Part shown: positions 1-8,497 of the stretch, piece after piece
Layout: every line of letters starts with the position of its first letter
How positions within the stretch are numbered: position 1 is the first letter of the stretch
Origin: Cloacimonetes bacterium SCGC AAA252-N17
Lineage (GTDB): Bacteria; Cloacimonadota; Cloacimonadia; JGIOTU-2
Assembly (NCBI GenBank): GCA_000404785.1
Contig: ASNI01000022.1
Coordinates: forward strand, 1 to 39,341
Length of the DNA: 39,341 nt
Reading direction: 5' to 3'
Translations under genes and position numbers: made by a program
Notes under the pieces: generated by a model
Databases searched by the model: none
What the model saw: the letters and a program-made list of their open reading frames with translations, nothing else
What the model was told of the DNA's origin: nothing

Positions 1-49
1 TGACTTATTTTCTCTCGCTCTTCATTCTTTAATCTCTTATACTTCTTCA

Positions 50-93
50 TTATTGCAACAAACTTATCCTTTTTTGTAAGTTTGTTGCAATAA
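50..93. terminator. Perfect 17-bp stem hairpin, possible terminator
   Basis: Bases 50-66 and 77-93 are perfect reverse complements around a 10-base loop (67-76) that contains a T run. The stem is AT-rich and unusually long. No long T tract follows it on either strand, so it may be a bidirectional terminator, a transcript-end stabiliser, or an inverted repeat bounding an element. The pairing is read directly; the role is inferred. Confidence 0.5.
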
Positions 94-329
94 AAACTTG
101 AACCTAAGTATTGTAATAATGATTTTTGGAAACTAGAAGTAGCAAAAGAATTGAAGTCAATTGGATATAATATTGACATGAATCTTTTTTTTATGAATGT
201 TAATCTTACCAGCCTGTCGTCGGTTTGGTCTCGTGGTGATTTTTGCTCTGAACCGTACCGGTTCAGGTTTTGGTCTATTTGGCACACGCCAAACATTAGG
301 TGTAATAATATTTATTTAAGGAGAGCAAT
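94..329. other. Gene-free left edge with attC-like half-site
   Basis: No convincing gene start is seen here. An open frame across 94-345 has no ribosome binding site and no recognisable protein. It may contain the tail of a lost gene or be chance. The right part (about 205-306) is the structured flank described as an attC-like site. The ribosome binding site of the next gene (AAGGAG, about 319-324) lies at the end. Confidence 0.4.
205..306. repeat. attC-like structured site, left boundary of the two-gene insert
   Basis: The block TTAGGTGTAAT (296-306) is preceded by ACACGC (284-289). Both are exact reverse complements of blocks at the right end of the insert: ATTACACCTAA (2065-2075) and GCGTGT (2079-2084). 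Spacers are 6 bases on the left and 3 on the right. Within the left flank there is a perfect hairpin at 249-265 (7-bp stem, 3-base loop), and GTTTGG (223-228) can pair with CCAAAC (289-294). A bottom-strand hairpin with R and L boxes separated by unequal spacers is how integron attC sites are built. No integrase gene is visible. The attC call is inference. Confidence 0.45.
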
Positions 330-815
330 ATGGACAAAAAGATAAGAGTAAATCAGACAGAATTTATTAATGCAATAAAAAAACATCTAGCAGATAAAGA
401 TGAAAAATATTTGTATAATTTATGCTTCTCATACGGTTATAAAAGCGTAATTTACGAAGCAACAAAGAATAAAATGTCCCCATCAATATTTGATTTTTTA
501 TCGTTTGAATCTGACGAGAAGATTGAATTAATCAAATCTAAATGCAATAGTAAACGATTTAGTTCAATGGCTTTATATTCAATATGGATAGTTTATTATT
601 CGGGATTATTGATGCAACTTGATTGTTTTGAGAAATTAGATAATAATTCTATTCGCAAAATGTTTGAATTAGGTGAGACATTCTTTAACATCAAAAATAC
701 TCCAATAATATTTTGGCCTTTTGAAGGTTCTAATCCTTTTATAAACAGAATGGAAGCAGATAAATTTCAAGTATCAAAAATGCCTAGACTTCTTGACGGT
801 GAATTTCATAAATAA
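330..815 (+). CDS. Hypothetical protein (161 aa), first gene of a cassette-like pair
   Basis: I do not recognise this protein. It is 161 residues, rich in Lys, Asn, Ile and Phe, without a signal peptide or obvious membrane segment, so it is probably cytosolic. The ATG at 330 follows AAGGAG at a normal distance. The gene ends 15 bases before the next start, so the two are very likely co-transcribed and may work together. Its base composition looks more AT-rich than the metabolic genes further right, and the pair lies between inverted attC-like ends, which fits horizontal acquisition. Function unknown. Confidence 0.75.
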   Translation: MDKKIRVNQTEFINAIKKHLADKDEKYLYNLCFSYGYKSVIYEATKNKMSPSIFDFLSFESDEKIELIKSKCNSKRFSSMALYSIWIVYYSGLLMQLDCFEKLDNNSIRKMFELGETFFNIKNTPIIFWPFEGSNPFINRMEADKFQVSKMPRLLDGEFHK

Positions 816-830
816 ATTTCAAGGATTGTT

Positions 831-2063
831 ATGAGTTATTATGGTGTAACTTTTGCTGGTATAAACTCAGGATGGTATAGAAACACTAAAGAAAACACTT
901 ACTTAATTGGACGAGAAATAATTGATAAAATATGGTCTCAAAAATGTGATGAAATCTTGAAAAAATATGTTTTTAAATATGGTACTTTTTTTACTGCATT
1001 TGCAGATAACATCATAATAGATATTGATAAGTTATGCGGTTCTGATATGTTTAATGATGCACGTTATTATGAATACTATATTGCAAATAGAGCATTTGAG
1101 ATTACCGAAACAAGAGAGTTTTGGATAAAATCTAATATTGAAGAATCTAATAAAATGTATAATTGCTCAATTTGCAAAAAAAACTTCCCATTAATTCATT
1201 GTCATCCAACCCTAATAAATCAATGTGGATTACCACCAAAATTTTGTAGGGATTGTAATTACATTGTGCAAAGATATAGCAAATTCTGGGATAACAATAT
1301 TGAAAACAAAGTATCTCAATTAATGCAAAAAAAATCTGAAGAAAGAAATTGCGAATTTTGCAATAAAAAATTTACAATTGAAAAAGAACTGTTTACATAT
1401 GATTCATTTGGAAATATTTTCGTTGATTTTTGTTATCCAAATCTTTTCCTTAATATTTGTCCAAGATGTTTTCACAAAGTTTTTAGAAATCACAAACAAG
1501 GCTCAAAAAACCTTAAATTATCAAGATTATTTGAACTTTTTAAACTCATTGGTAAAATTCCTACTCAAAATTTTGATTCCTTATTTTATGAGAAAAAAGA
1601 GCGTGGTTATTTAATTCAACTCATTAAACTTTTTAAACTTATGCCAACTCCTAACGGTTATAAAAATGATTTTGGAAGTTTTTTCTCAGCTTTAGTCCAT
1701 TCTAAAATACTTACTAACGACAGCCGCAAATTAACATTTGGCACAATGATTCTCGCAAAAGATGGACACGTATGTCTTTCAAAAATGGAAAAAGAAATTG
1801 ATGATTATCTATTTGAGCAACAAATAGCACATAATAAAGAAGTTAATTATCCAGGCTCTAAAATGAGAACAGACTGGGAAATTATAATTGAATCTAAACG
1901 AATTTTTATAGAATACTTTGGTTTAATGCAAGATGAAAATTACGCAAAAAAAGTAGAAATAAAAACAATAATCGCTAGGAATAGTGACATTGAATTGATT
2001 TCGATATTTCCTGATGATAATTGGATTGAGATGTTGAATAAAGTCTTAAAGATTGAATTATGA
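831..2063 (+). CDS. Zinc-finger and PD-(D/E)XK-like nuclease protein (410 aa)
   Basis: The family is not recognised by name. The middle carries paired cysteines typical of zinc ribbons: C112xxC115 with C139xxC142, and C174xxC177 with C210xxC213. The C-terminal ~100 residues look like a restriction-endonuclease fold: an acidic helix around EKEIDDYL (320-327), D348 in MRTDWEI, E361 in FIEYFG, and lysines at 373-378. The D...E-Y-x-G arrangement resembles DUF559/Vsr-type nuclease domains. A DNA- or RNA-targeting nuclease is therefore plausible, for example in phage defence with the 161-aa partner. The stop at 2063 is 2 bases before the right-hand attC-like box. The fold assignment is inference from motifs; the Cys pairs are seen directly. 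Confidence 0.7.
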   Translation: MSYYGVTFAGINSGWYRNTKENTYLIGREIIDKIWSQKCDEILKKYVFKYGTFFTAFADNIIIDIDKLCGSDMFNDARYYEYYIANRAFEITETREFWIKSNIEESNKMYNCSICKKNFPLIHCHPTLINQCGLPPKFCRDCNYIVQRYSKFWDNNIENKVSQLMQKKSEERNCEFCNKKFTIEKELFTYDSFGNIFVDFCYPNLFLNICPRCFHKVFRNHKQGSKNLKLSRLFELFKLIGKIPTQNFDSLFYEKKERGYLIQLIKLFKLMPTPNGYKNDFGSFFSALVHSKILTNDSRKLTFGTMILAKDGHVCLSKMEKEIDDYLFEQQIAHNKEVNYPGSKMRTDWEIIIESKRIFIEYFGLMQDENYAKKVEIKTIIARNSDIELISIFPDDNWIEMLNKVLKIEL

Positions 2064-2064
2064 A

Positions 2065-2131
2065 ATTACACCTAACAAGCGTGTCGGCAGTAGGGCTGGT
2101 CAGTTTGTCTTTGGCGTCCCCGAAAAACGCT
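2065..2131. repeat. attC-like site, right boundary of the two-gene insert
   Basis: ATTACACCTAA (2065-2075) and GCGTGT (2079-2084) mirror the left flank of the insert. CCTAAC fits the RYYYAAC box of integron recombination sites. AGCGT (2078-2082) can also pair locally with ACGCT (2127-2131). A matching GTTRRRY box is not found further right, so this copy may be degraded or may end at the junction with the host chromosome. Confidence 0.4.
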
Positions 2132-2148
2132 CAATATTTTCTGTAAAC

Positions 2149-3264
2149 TTAAGGCAAAAACTGTAACGGATCGTAGGCGCGTCCATCGAGCCGGACTTCA
2201 AAATGCACATGTGCGCCGGTCGTGTTGCCGGTCAAGCCAACTTTTCCGATAATCTCTCCCTTTTTTACTTTATCATCCTTATGCACGAGATTTTCCTGGT
2301 TGTGTGCATACACGGTCATAATGCTGTTGTCATGCTTGAGAATGATCACATTGCCGTAACCGCGCTGCTTGCCGGAATAGGCAACCTCGCCATCGAGTAC
2401 TGCCTTCAGCGGTGTGCCTTCCGGGCAGGCAATATCGAGTCCTTTATGCGGTTTGCCGTCACGTGTGCCGAATCCCGAGGTTATCTGTCCTGTGCAGGGC
2501 CAGATGATGCCGTATTTCTGAAATTCTGATTTCTTTATAAGCGGTTTTGGGATCGTATATTTTGTATTGTCATTTTTGGACTGAGTTTCCAGATAGAGCT
2601 TCTGTCCCACAAAAATATTACTTGAACTCAAACTATTGTAGTTTTTCAATTCATAAATAGATAATCCGTACGTAGAAGCGATCCTGTAAAGCGTTTCACC
2701 TTTTTTTACAACATGATATTTCTGCTTTTTTATCTGCTTTGTTGGTTCTTTTTTCGTTTCTGTTTTTGTTTGAGTTGGCTTTGGCTGTTCGATTTTTTTC
2801 GGTTCATATTCCTGCACTTGAGTAGTCAGTCCGGGCTCGCCCTTTAATAGTAATTTCTCGCCGGCTTTTATCGTGTAAGAAGTAAGATGATTTAGCTCCA
2901 TCAATCGCTCGATTGGAATATCATATATTTTAGAAAGCCGGTAAAGCGTCTCTCCCTTTTGAATCACATGATAGCCATTAGAAGGAATATCCCGTTTTGT
3001 CACATAATACTGCTGGGGATGCTCTTTGCTCTGGAGATAAATTTTTTGCCCGATAAGTATTTTATCCGAGGGAAGATTGTTTATTCTTTTGAGCGCATCG
3101 ACAGTTGAATTGTATTTCTTTGCGATCGAGTAGAGTGTATCACCCTTCTTCACTATATGGTATTCATCGGATTCGGTAATATATTTGGGATTTGGTGAGA
3201 ATCCTAAAAGAGATGCACACAAAAAAAGTATGAAAAGTTTAGTAAGTGATCTCGAAGGAATCAT
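2149..3264 (-). CDS. LysM-repeat M23 peptidoglycan endopeptidase (NlpD-like)
   Basis: A predicted secreted cell-wall protein of 371 aa. The N-terminus has a hydrophobic signal-type segment (about residues 8-22). Three LysM domains follow at about 33-77, 98-142 and 183-227, each of the form YHxVxKGxTLYxIA, which bind peptidoglycan. The C-terminal ~110 residues form an M23 (LytM) domain with the zinc ligands HxxxD (HKGLD) and HVH, so it looks catalytically competent. This is unlike the degenerate activators EnvC and NlpD of E. coli. The ATG lies inside the acylphosphatase gene (26-base overlap) with no clear Shine-Dalgarno, so translation is probably coupled. Likely role: cell-wall remodelling or division. 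Confidence 0.9.
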   Translation of the reverse strand: MIPSRSLTKLFILFLCASLLGFSPNPKYITESDEYHIVKKGDTLYSIAKKYNSTVDALKRINNLPSDKILIGQKIYLQSKEHPQQYYVTKRDIPSNGYHVIQKGETLYRLSKIYDIPIERLMELNHLTSYTIKAGEKLLLKGEPGLTTQVQEYEPKKIEQPKPTQTKTETKKEPTKQIKKQKYHVVKKGETLYRIASTYGLSIYELKNYNSLSSSNIFVGQKLYLETQSKNDNTKYTIPKPLIKKSEFQKYGIIWPCTGQITSGFGTRDGKPHKGLDIACPEGTPLKAVLDGEVAYSGKQRGYGNVIILKHDNSIMTVYAHNQENLVHKDDKVKKGEIIGKVGLTGNTTGAHVHFEVRLDGRAYDPLQFLP

Positions 3265-3511
3265 ATTCAGTTTGTTCCGGGTCTTCTTCGATCTTGATAT
3301 CGTCTATGCGTGCTGCCGGGGGTCCTAATTTGATCTTTTCTAAAAAGGGTTGCAGATTTTGTGTTTCGCTTTGTGCTATGATCTCGACTTCTCCATTATA
3401 AAGATTTTTTACATAACCGTGAATACCGAATTGCCGTGCATTATATGCAGCGAAATAGCGGAAGGAAACACCTTGCACAATGCCTGTTACGATAATATGT
3501 AATGTTCTCAT
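3239..3511 (-). CDS. acyP: Acylphosphatase
   Basis: A small (90 aa) acylphosphatase that hydrolyses acyl phosphates such as acetyl phosphate. The N-terminal motif GIVQGVSFRYF contains the phosphate-binding loop and catalytic Arg, and GYVKNLYNGEVE contains the catalytic Asn. Length is normal for the family. I place the start at the ATG at 3511, one base after the stop of the upstream gene. A TTG at 3520 would add three residues but is less usual. No Shine-Dalgarno is evident, so coupling to the GlmL-like gene is likely. Confidence 0.92.
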   Translation of the reverse strand: MRTLHIIVTGIVQGVSFRYFAAYNARQFGIHGYVKNLYNGEVEIIAQSETQNLQPFLEKIKLGPPAARIDDIKIEEDPEQTEYDSFEITY

Positions 3512-3512
3512 G

Positions 3513-6419
3513 TCATTCAAAAATTATCATTTGAGGTCGAACAACACCAGCACGGATCTGGGTGTGACCATTCATATATATTTTTTTATGTTGCTGTTCT
3601 TTGAAGAAGGTTTCAAAGACGGCATTCATTCTGAAATTGCCAAATCCTTCTGTCAATATTATCGGAAATGGTATGTTTTCATTGCCTGTGAGCGCTACTC
3701 CGATCTCTTCACCGAGAAATTCCACAAGGTCTTTGTTGTCTATTGATGGCGCAATGATACCTGCAACATCATGTTCAGCACAATCTTTTAAGAAATCATA
3801 TGAAATTTTCTCTAAGCACACAAGTATTTTATCCTGATATTTCGCATCATTTTCAAGATGAGATTCATTGATGATAAGCATTCCGCTTGTCTTTTCTCCG
3901 CCAAATCCAATAATGCCGTTTAGCTTGCTTCCTTTATATTGAATCGTTGCAGAAAGGTTTTCCTCAACATCAATGACTTTTCCGCACACGTTTGCAAATA
4001 CTCGGTAGGGTTCATTTTTGTATTGAATGGTAACTGTGCCCTTTTCTGTATCAATTGCAGTGATGACGCCAGTTGCAGGCGAAGGTATGACTTTGCTGAA
4101 ATCCCTCTCAAGGCGTGATGCAAGCGGTTCGTAAGTCTCCACAAAATCGCCTTCACGTTTTTTGAGATATCCTTTGATGTGCTTTGGGGTGATCTTGAGT
4201 TCTTTTGCAATATTTACAGTAAGCGGTTTCGTTGAATAATCCTGGATTTCCCGCAGAATGATAGTGCCCGCATCAAAATTTATATGCTCGATCTTACCGC
4301 GAACAGGTGTTCGGTATTCGCTGCTCTTGCCTGAAAAAGCAGACATCATACCTCTGTCAGGAATCTCGATTATTTTCTGATTGAATTTTACAGAATCACC
4401 TTCTTTCACAAGCATACTCTTTTCCATAAGCTCAGGATTTAGATCGAGATAATCCATAGTGAAGAGCGAAAGCACATAAATTTTGGGAGGCGCATATTTA
4501 TTTTCACCTATAAGTGTGAAGGGTTTAACTCCTTCATTTTTAGTTACGAATATTTCACCGGAATAGGGGAGCTCTCTCTTGATCGTGAAAGTACCTTCTT
4601 CGATTTTTTTGTTTTCAAGATAAGATGAGAAACATTTCTCGAGATCGGTTTCAGTTTTTTCCACATTGAAGAGTTTCAGTTCCTTATTATACTGATCAAA
4701 TGAAGTATTATCTTTAAAACGGGTATCAATTAAAATTGGTAGCTCGGTCTCAAGTGCGAATTCGTGCTCGCCATTTCCAAAAGAGAAGCCCTTTTCTAGT
4801 TTAAAAGATATTTTATGAGCAGCTTTACTTTCATTTGGAAAATATTTTATTGTATTTGATAATATTGTATGAGATTCATCTCCCATTATAATTTCCATAA
4901 CTTTCTGATCTGTCTTCATGTTTTTACAGATTGGGCGTATGAAGATGCCGATCTTTTGATAACACTCTTTTTGAAGAAGTTCCGATGCAAGTTCGCTGTC
5001 CACTTCACTCAATTTTCCTAAGTGAGGTGAAATAAAATGGTTATCACGCCATATTTCAGTAACTCCTTCGGGTTTCAATCCGTCACAAATAGTAAGCAGA
5101 GCATGTTTGTTCGAAGGAGCATTTGACAGCACACCTCCAGCGCCTATCATAATGCTGATGTCCTTCATGTGAAAGGAGCGTTTTTCATGCAGTTTTTCCA
5201 CATAAAAGCATTCCAGAAATTTATCAAGTTCCATGTGTTTCAATCTGTCGAGGAAGCCGATCTTTTCAGTGTTAAAATGCATTTTCATATGATGTTTTTT
5301 GGACATTCGTGTTGCTTCACGTGCTACTGCGTGTTCGATGGCAACCTGAGTATCATTCTTAGGAATGTAAAGCGGGTAGAGCATTTTATTTGCGATATAA
5401 TTTCTTATGTAATGCTCGTCTATAGCCGCTGGCAGCCACCTTTGAATTCTCTCAAAAGTAGTATCCTTCATTACGTTTGAAATACTGTAACTCATCCCAT
5501 AATTGGCGCTTACCGTGCGATAATACTTGCCCATTATGTTTGAGAAAACATCGGTCGTTGCACCTCCAATATCTACAGAAATGATATTTTTCCCCATCTC
5601 TTTACTCACAAGCCGAAGTGCATTTATAACTCCTGAAGGAGTGGGGATTATATCGTCTGCAACGATTTTTTTCAATGCACCATAACCCGGCGCCTGTTCC
5701 ATGACATTATCCATAAAAAGCTGATGGATCTTTTCCTGGGCAGGTGGAAGATTTTCATCCTGCAGAGTTGGACGAATATTTGGAACTATATAGAGTTGGA
5801 ATTTATCGGAGAAGAGTGATCGTATGAATGATTGTGCCTCTTTATTTCCGGCATACACAAGCGGGATCTTTGTTTTATATCCGAATTTTGGCTTTGGATG
5901 AGCAAGAGATAGCAACTCACCCATGCGAACAATACTGCTGATATTTCCACCATCTGTGCCTCCGGAGAACAAAATAATATCAGGTCGCAGCAGACGGATT
6001 AGCTGCATTTTCTCAACAGGAGTTCGATTATCATTGATCGCAAAAGTGTCCAGGATCACTCCGCCGGAGCCGTACGCAGCACGTTTTGCGCTACTGGCAG
6101 AATCAAAGAGCGTGAGTCCGAAAACAAGGATCTGCAATCCACCGCCTGCGCTGCTTGTGGTGAGATAGAGCGTGTCTTTATTGAAATGAAGATTTTCTGC
6201 GGTAGAATTTTTTTCAAGCAATTGCATTCCTGAAATTTTTTCAAGCTGTTGTATAGAATCGAAAATTCCAATCTTAACATCTTCTTGTGGACGCTCAACA
6301 GTAGTGCCGACATTCTTTAATGCAATGAGTTTGTAGGAATCAGAATCCTTTTGAAAAAGAACCGCTTTTGTGGTTGTGCTTCCAATATCTGTAATAAGAA
6401 TATTTTTGTGAGTAATCAT
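3513..6419 (-). CDS. GlmL/MutL-family ASKHA protein with long C-terminal extension
   Basis: Residues 1 to about 490 match the GlmL/MutL family, an actin-like ATPase encoded beside B12-dependent carbon-skeleton mutases and thought to assist or reactivate them. Visible signatures are DIGSTTTK (11-18), SGGTDGGN (152-159), DIGGATTD (283-290) and GAGGVLSN (426-433), in ASKHA order. The remaining ~480 residues are an extension beyond the usual ~460-aa family length. It contains several beta-rich stretches, including a segment reading TGVITAIDTEKGTVTIQY, but I cannot name the domain. The gene lies 39 bases after an ABC permease gene and is followed directly by acyP. A split methylmalonyl-CoA mutase is encoded at 21110-23267, so a functional link is plausible but not shown by adjacency. 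Confidence 0.85.
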   Translation of the reverse strand: MITHKNILITDIGSTTTKAVLFQKDSDSYKLIALKNVGTTVERPQEDVKIGIFDSIQQLEKISGMQLLEKNSTAENLHFNKDTLYLTTSSAGGGLQILVFGLTLFDSASSAKRAAYGSGGVILDTFAINDNRTPVEKMQLIRLLRPDIILFSGGTDGGNISSIVRMGELLSLAHPKPKFGYKTKIPLVYAGNKEAQSFIRSLFSDKFQLYIVPNIRPTLQDENLPPAQEKIHQLFMDNVMEQAPGYGALKKIVADDIIPTPSGVINALRLVSKEMGKNIISVDIGGATTDVFSNIMGKYYRTVSANYGMSYSISNVMKDTTFERIQRWLPAAIDEHYIRNYIANKMLYPLYIPKNDTQVAIEHAVAREATRMSKKHHMKMHFNTEKIGFLDRLKHMELDKFLECFYVEKLHEKRSFHMKDISIMIGAGGVLSNAPSNKHALLTICDGLKPEGVTEIWRDNHFISPHLGKLSEVDSELASELLQKECYQKIGIFIRPICKNMKTDQKVMEIIMGDESHTILSNTIKYFPNESKAAHKISFKLEKGFSFGNGEHEFALETELPILIDTRFKDNTSFDQYNKELKLFNVEKTETDLEKCFSSYLENKKIEEGTFTIKRELPYSGEIFVTKNEGVKPFTLIGENKYAPPKIYVLSLFTMDYLDLNPELMEKSMLVKEGDSVKFNQKIIEIPDRGMMSAFSGKSSEYRTPVRGKIEHINFDAGTIILREIQDYSTKPLTVNIAKELKITPKHIKGYLKKREGDFVETYEPLASRLERDFSKVIPSPATGVITAIDTEKGTVTIQYKNEPYRVFANVCGKVIDVEENLSATIQYKGSKLNGIIGFGGEKTSGMLIINESHLENDAKYQDKILVCLEKISYDFLKDCAEHDVAGIIAPSIDNKDLVEFLGEEIGVALTGNENIPFPIILTEGFGNFRMNAVFETFFKEQQHKKIYMNGHTQIRAGVVRPQMIIFE

Positions 6420-6458
6420 AGATATAATTTTTTTATGAAGGAAAGGTTTGTAAAGTTT

Positions 6459-7448
6459 TTAACCTTTCAGGCCGCTTGAGATGAAGCTGGAAATGATCTG
6501 TCGTTGTGCAAAAAGGAATAGAATGAGAAGCGGAGCAATGGAGAAAGTTGAGGCAGACATAAGGAGTGCGGTGCTTGAAGATGCCTCCTGCGCAAAATAG
6601 GAAAGTCCGACTTGCAATACACGCAGATTATCACTGCTGGTCATTACGAGAGGCCACATAAAGCTGTTCCAGCTACCGATAAGAGAGAAAATTGCAGTTG
6701 TCGCAAGAATTGGTTTCGAGATTGGCAAGACAATCCTCCAGAGAATCGCAAACTGGGAACATCCGTCTATGACCGCTGCATCAAAGAGGTCTTGTGGAAT
6801 TGTCTTAAACTGCTGACGTAATAGGAAAATACTGAATATATTTGCGATCCAGGGTATAATGAGTGCCTGGTAAGTGTTTATCCATCCGAGTTTTGTAAGC
6901 AGGAAGTATGATGGAATAAGATATATCGGTTGAGGAACCATCATCATGCTGATGAATAGGTAGAAAATGAAATCTCGTCCTTTGAACCGCATACGTGCAA
7001 AAGCATATGCAGCAAGACATGACGTGATGAGCACACCGATCAGTACAGAAAAAGACACAAAAAGCGTATTAAGAATATACCTGCCAAAAGGTACTTTTGT
7101 AAAAGCTTCTATGTAATTATCCCAGTGAAACTTCAGTTTTTTTGACGATTTAATACTTTCCGCAGGAACTTTCACATAGGATTCTTTGAAGGTTTTTCCA
7201 TCCTTGTCATAGATGTTGATTACCGTTTGATCTCCCTCTTGATCTACGATTTCACAAAGCTCTTTTTCCCCATCATGAGCATAATAATTCACAAACTCAA
7301 TAGGGATAAAGCCCACACTTCCTTTGTTGATCGCAGTTTGGGATTTTATGGAAGTGGAAACCATCCAGATAAAAGGCACAACCATGATCAACCCGCAGAA
7401 AATGAGCATAAAATAAGAGAAACCTTTGCCGAAATATCTTTTGAGCAT
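6459..7448 (-). CDS. Carbohydrate-type ABC transporter permease (MalG family)
   Basis: An inner-membrane permease of 329 aa with about six transmembrane segments. The cytoplasmic EAA-type loop DAAVIDGCSQFAILWRIVLP identifies the binding-protein-dependent importer class for sugars or glycerol-phosphate-like substrates. A polar insert of about 70 residues (roughly 38-108) follows the first transmembrane segment and should lie outside. Such a periplasmic loop occurs in some MalG homologues. The ATG shares its A with the TAA stop of the partner permease (TAATG), so translation is coupled. No ATPase or binding protein is in the window; substrate unknown. Confidence 0.9.
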   Translation of the reverse strand: MLKRYFGKGFSYFMLIFCGLIMVVPFIWMVSTSIKSQTAINKGSVGFIPIEFVNYYAHDGEKELCEIVDQEGDQTVINIYDKDGKTFKESYVKVPAESIKSSKKLKFHWDNYIEAFTKVPFGRYILNTLFVSFSVLIGVLITSCLAAYAFARMRFKGRDFIFYLFISMMMVPQPIYLIPSYFLLTKLGWINTYQALIIPWIANIFSIFLLRQQFKTIPQDLFDAAVIDGCSQFAILWRIVLPISKPILATTAIFSLIGSWNSFMWPLVMTSSDNLRVLQVGLSYFAQEASSSTALLMSASTFSIAPLLILFLFAQRQIISSFISSGLKG

Positions 7449-8389
7449 TAGTACTGCACCTTCTTTTCAAGTCTTTTTTGGAGCATGGTCAGTCCAAGGA
7501 TAATGAAAAATAGCACTAAAGCAATTGCGCTTGCATAACTGAGATTTTGAGACTCACCAAAACCTGTTTCAAATATGTAGTACACGATCACCTTTGTCGT
7601 CCCGAGTGGACCTCCAATTGGCGGTCCTGTCATTAAATAGACCTGGGAGAATACCTGGAAAGTTGTGATGGTTGTCATGAGAAGAACATAAAAAGTTGTC
7701 GGAGAAATAAGGGGAACGGTGATATTTAAAAATTGTTTCCACTTACTTGCACCATCGATCTCTGCAGCTTCGTAATATACTTCCGGAATATTCTGGAGTC
7801 CTGCAAGATAGATGATCGTATTGTACCCGAGACTCCTCCAGATGCTGACAATGATTATTGCAAAAAGAGCGAGTGAAGGTCCACCCAATGCGTTGGGTAT
7901 ATTGATGCCCATTGCGCCAAAGAGAAGTGTGAAAATACCTCTTGGCTCAGAAAGCCAGTTCAAACCATGTATGCTGAAGAAACCGAGCACGTGGTTCATC
8001 AGTCCGCCATGAGGTGAAAATATCAGTTTCCAGACAATTGATATAGCAACAAGGGAAGTAACCGTGGGTACGAAATAAGTTGTTCTGAAAAGTCCTGATA
8101 GTTTTTTTGTTCTATTAAGTAGATTTGCAAAGAAAAGAGACAAGATAAGAGTTATCGGTACGACAATAACCACAAGGTAAAAGGTATTAAGCAGGGATTG
8201 CCAGAATACGGGATCCTGGAAAAGTTTAATGTAGTTTTGGAAGCCAATAAATTTCTCTGGACCGTGAATTGTCCATTTAAAGAAGCTGATGATGAAGGAG
8301 AGTATTATTGGTATGAGACGGAAAGCGAATACTATCAGAAAGGCAGGCAAGATATACCCGAAGGGGAAATAGTTTTTTTTTGTTATCAT
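7448..8389 (-). CDS. Carbohydrate-type ABC transporter permease (MalF/UgpA family)
   Basis: The second membrane subunit of the importer, 313 aa with six predicted membrane segments. The EAA loop EAAEIDGASKWKQFLNITVP is intact. The frame stays open into the tRNA genes, but the real start is the ATG at 8389. It has AGGAG about 6 bases upstream, and the preceding codons overlap tRNA-Gln. The start is only 22 bases from the 3' CCA of that tRNA and no terminator is visible between them. The mRNA is therefore probably made by read-through from the tRNA cluster and released by tRNA processing. Confidence 0.9.
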   Translation of the reverse strand: MITKKNYFPFGYILPAFLIVFAFRLIPIILSFIISFFKWTIHGPEKFIGFQNYIKLFQDPVFWQSLLNTFYLVVIVVPITLILSLFFANLLNRTKKLSGLFRTTYFVPTVTSLVAISIVWKLIFSPHGGLMNHVLGFFSIHGLNWLSEPRGIFTLLFGAMGINIPNALGGPSLALFAIIIVSIWRSLGYNTIIYLAGLQNIPEVYYEAAEIDGASKWKQFLNITVPLISPTTFYVLLMTTITTFQVFSQVYLMTGPPIGGPLGTTKVIVYYIFETGFGESQNLSYASAIALVLFFIILGLTMLQKRLEKKVQY

Positions 8390-8411
8390 CAGCTCCTGAA
8401 ATAAGGGAAAA

Positions 8412-8485
8412 TGGCTGGGGTGCAGGGATTCGAACCCCAATAGGCAGATCCAGAGTCTGCTGTCTTGCCATTAGACGACACCCCA
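8412..8485 (-). tRNA. tRNA-Gln (anticodon CTG)
   Basis: Reads on the minus strand as a complete cloverleaf. The acceptor stem TGGGGTG pairs with CACCCCA, the anticodon stem GCAGA/TCTGC encloses loop CTCTGGA (anticodon CTG), and the T arm is GGTTCGAATCC. The 3' CCA is encoded (8412-8414). It is the last tRNA of the four-gene cluster and lies 22 bases upstream of the permease start. Confidence 0.97.
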
Positions 8486-8497
8486 AGATTAAAAAAA

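Noticed and set aside
151..345. 64-aa open frame overlapping the first gene
   Set aside because: TTG start, no ribosome binding site, and it runs through the hairpin-rich attC-like flank; likely chance or a remnant.
2203..2529. 108-aa frame on the plus strand
   Set aside because: Lies wholly antisense to the M23 domain of the LysM peptidase, whose motifs are clear.
3920..4210. 96-aa minus-strand frame inside the GlmL-like gene
   Set aside because: Alternative frame of a long gene with good family motifs; no RBS.
5169..5480. 103-aa plus-strand frame
   Set aside because: Antisense to the conserved ASKHA half of the GlmL-like gene.
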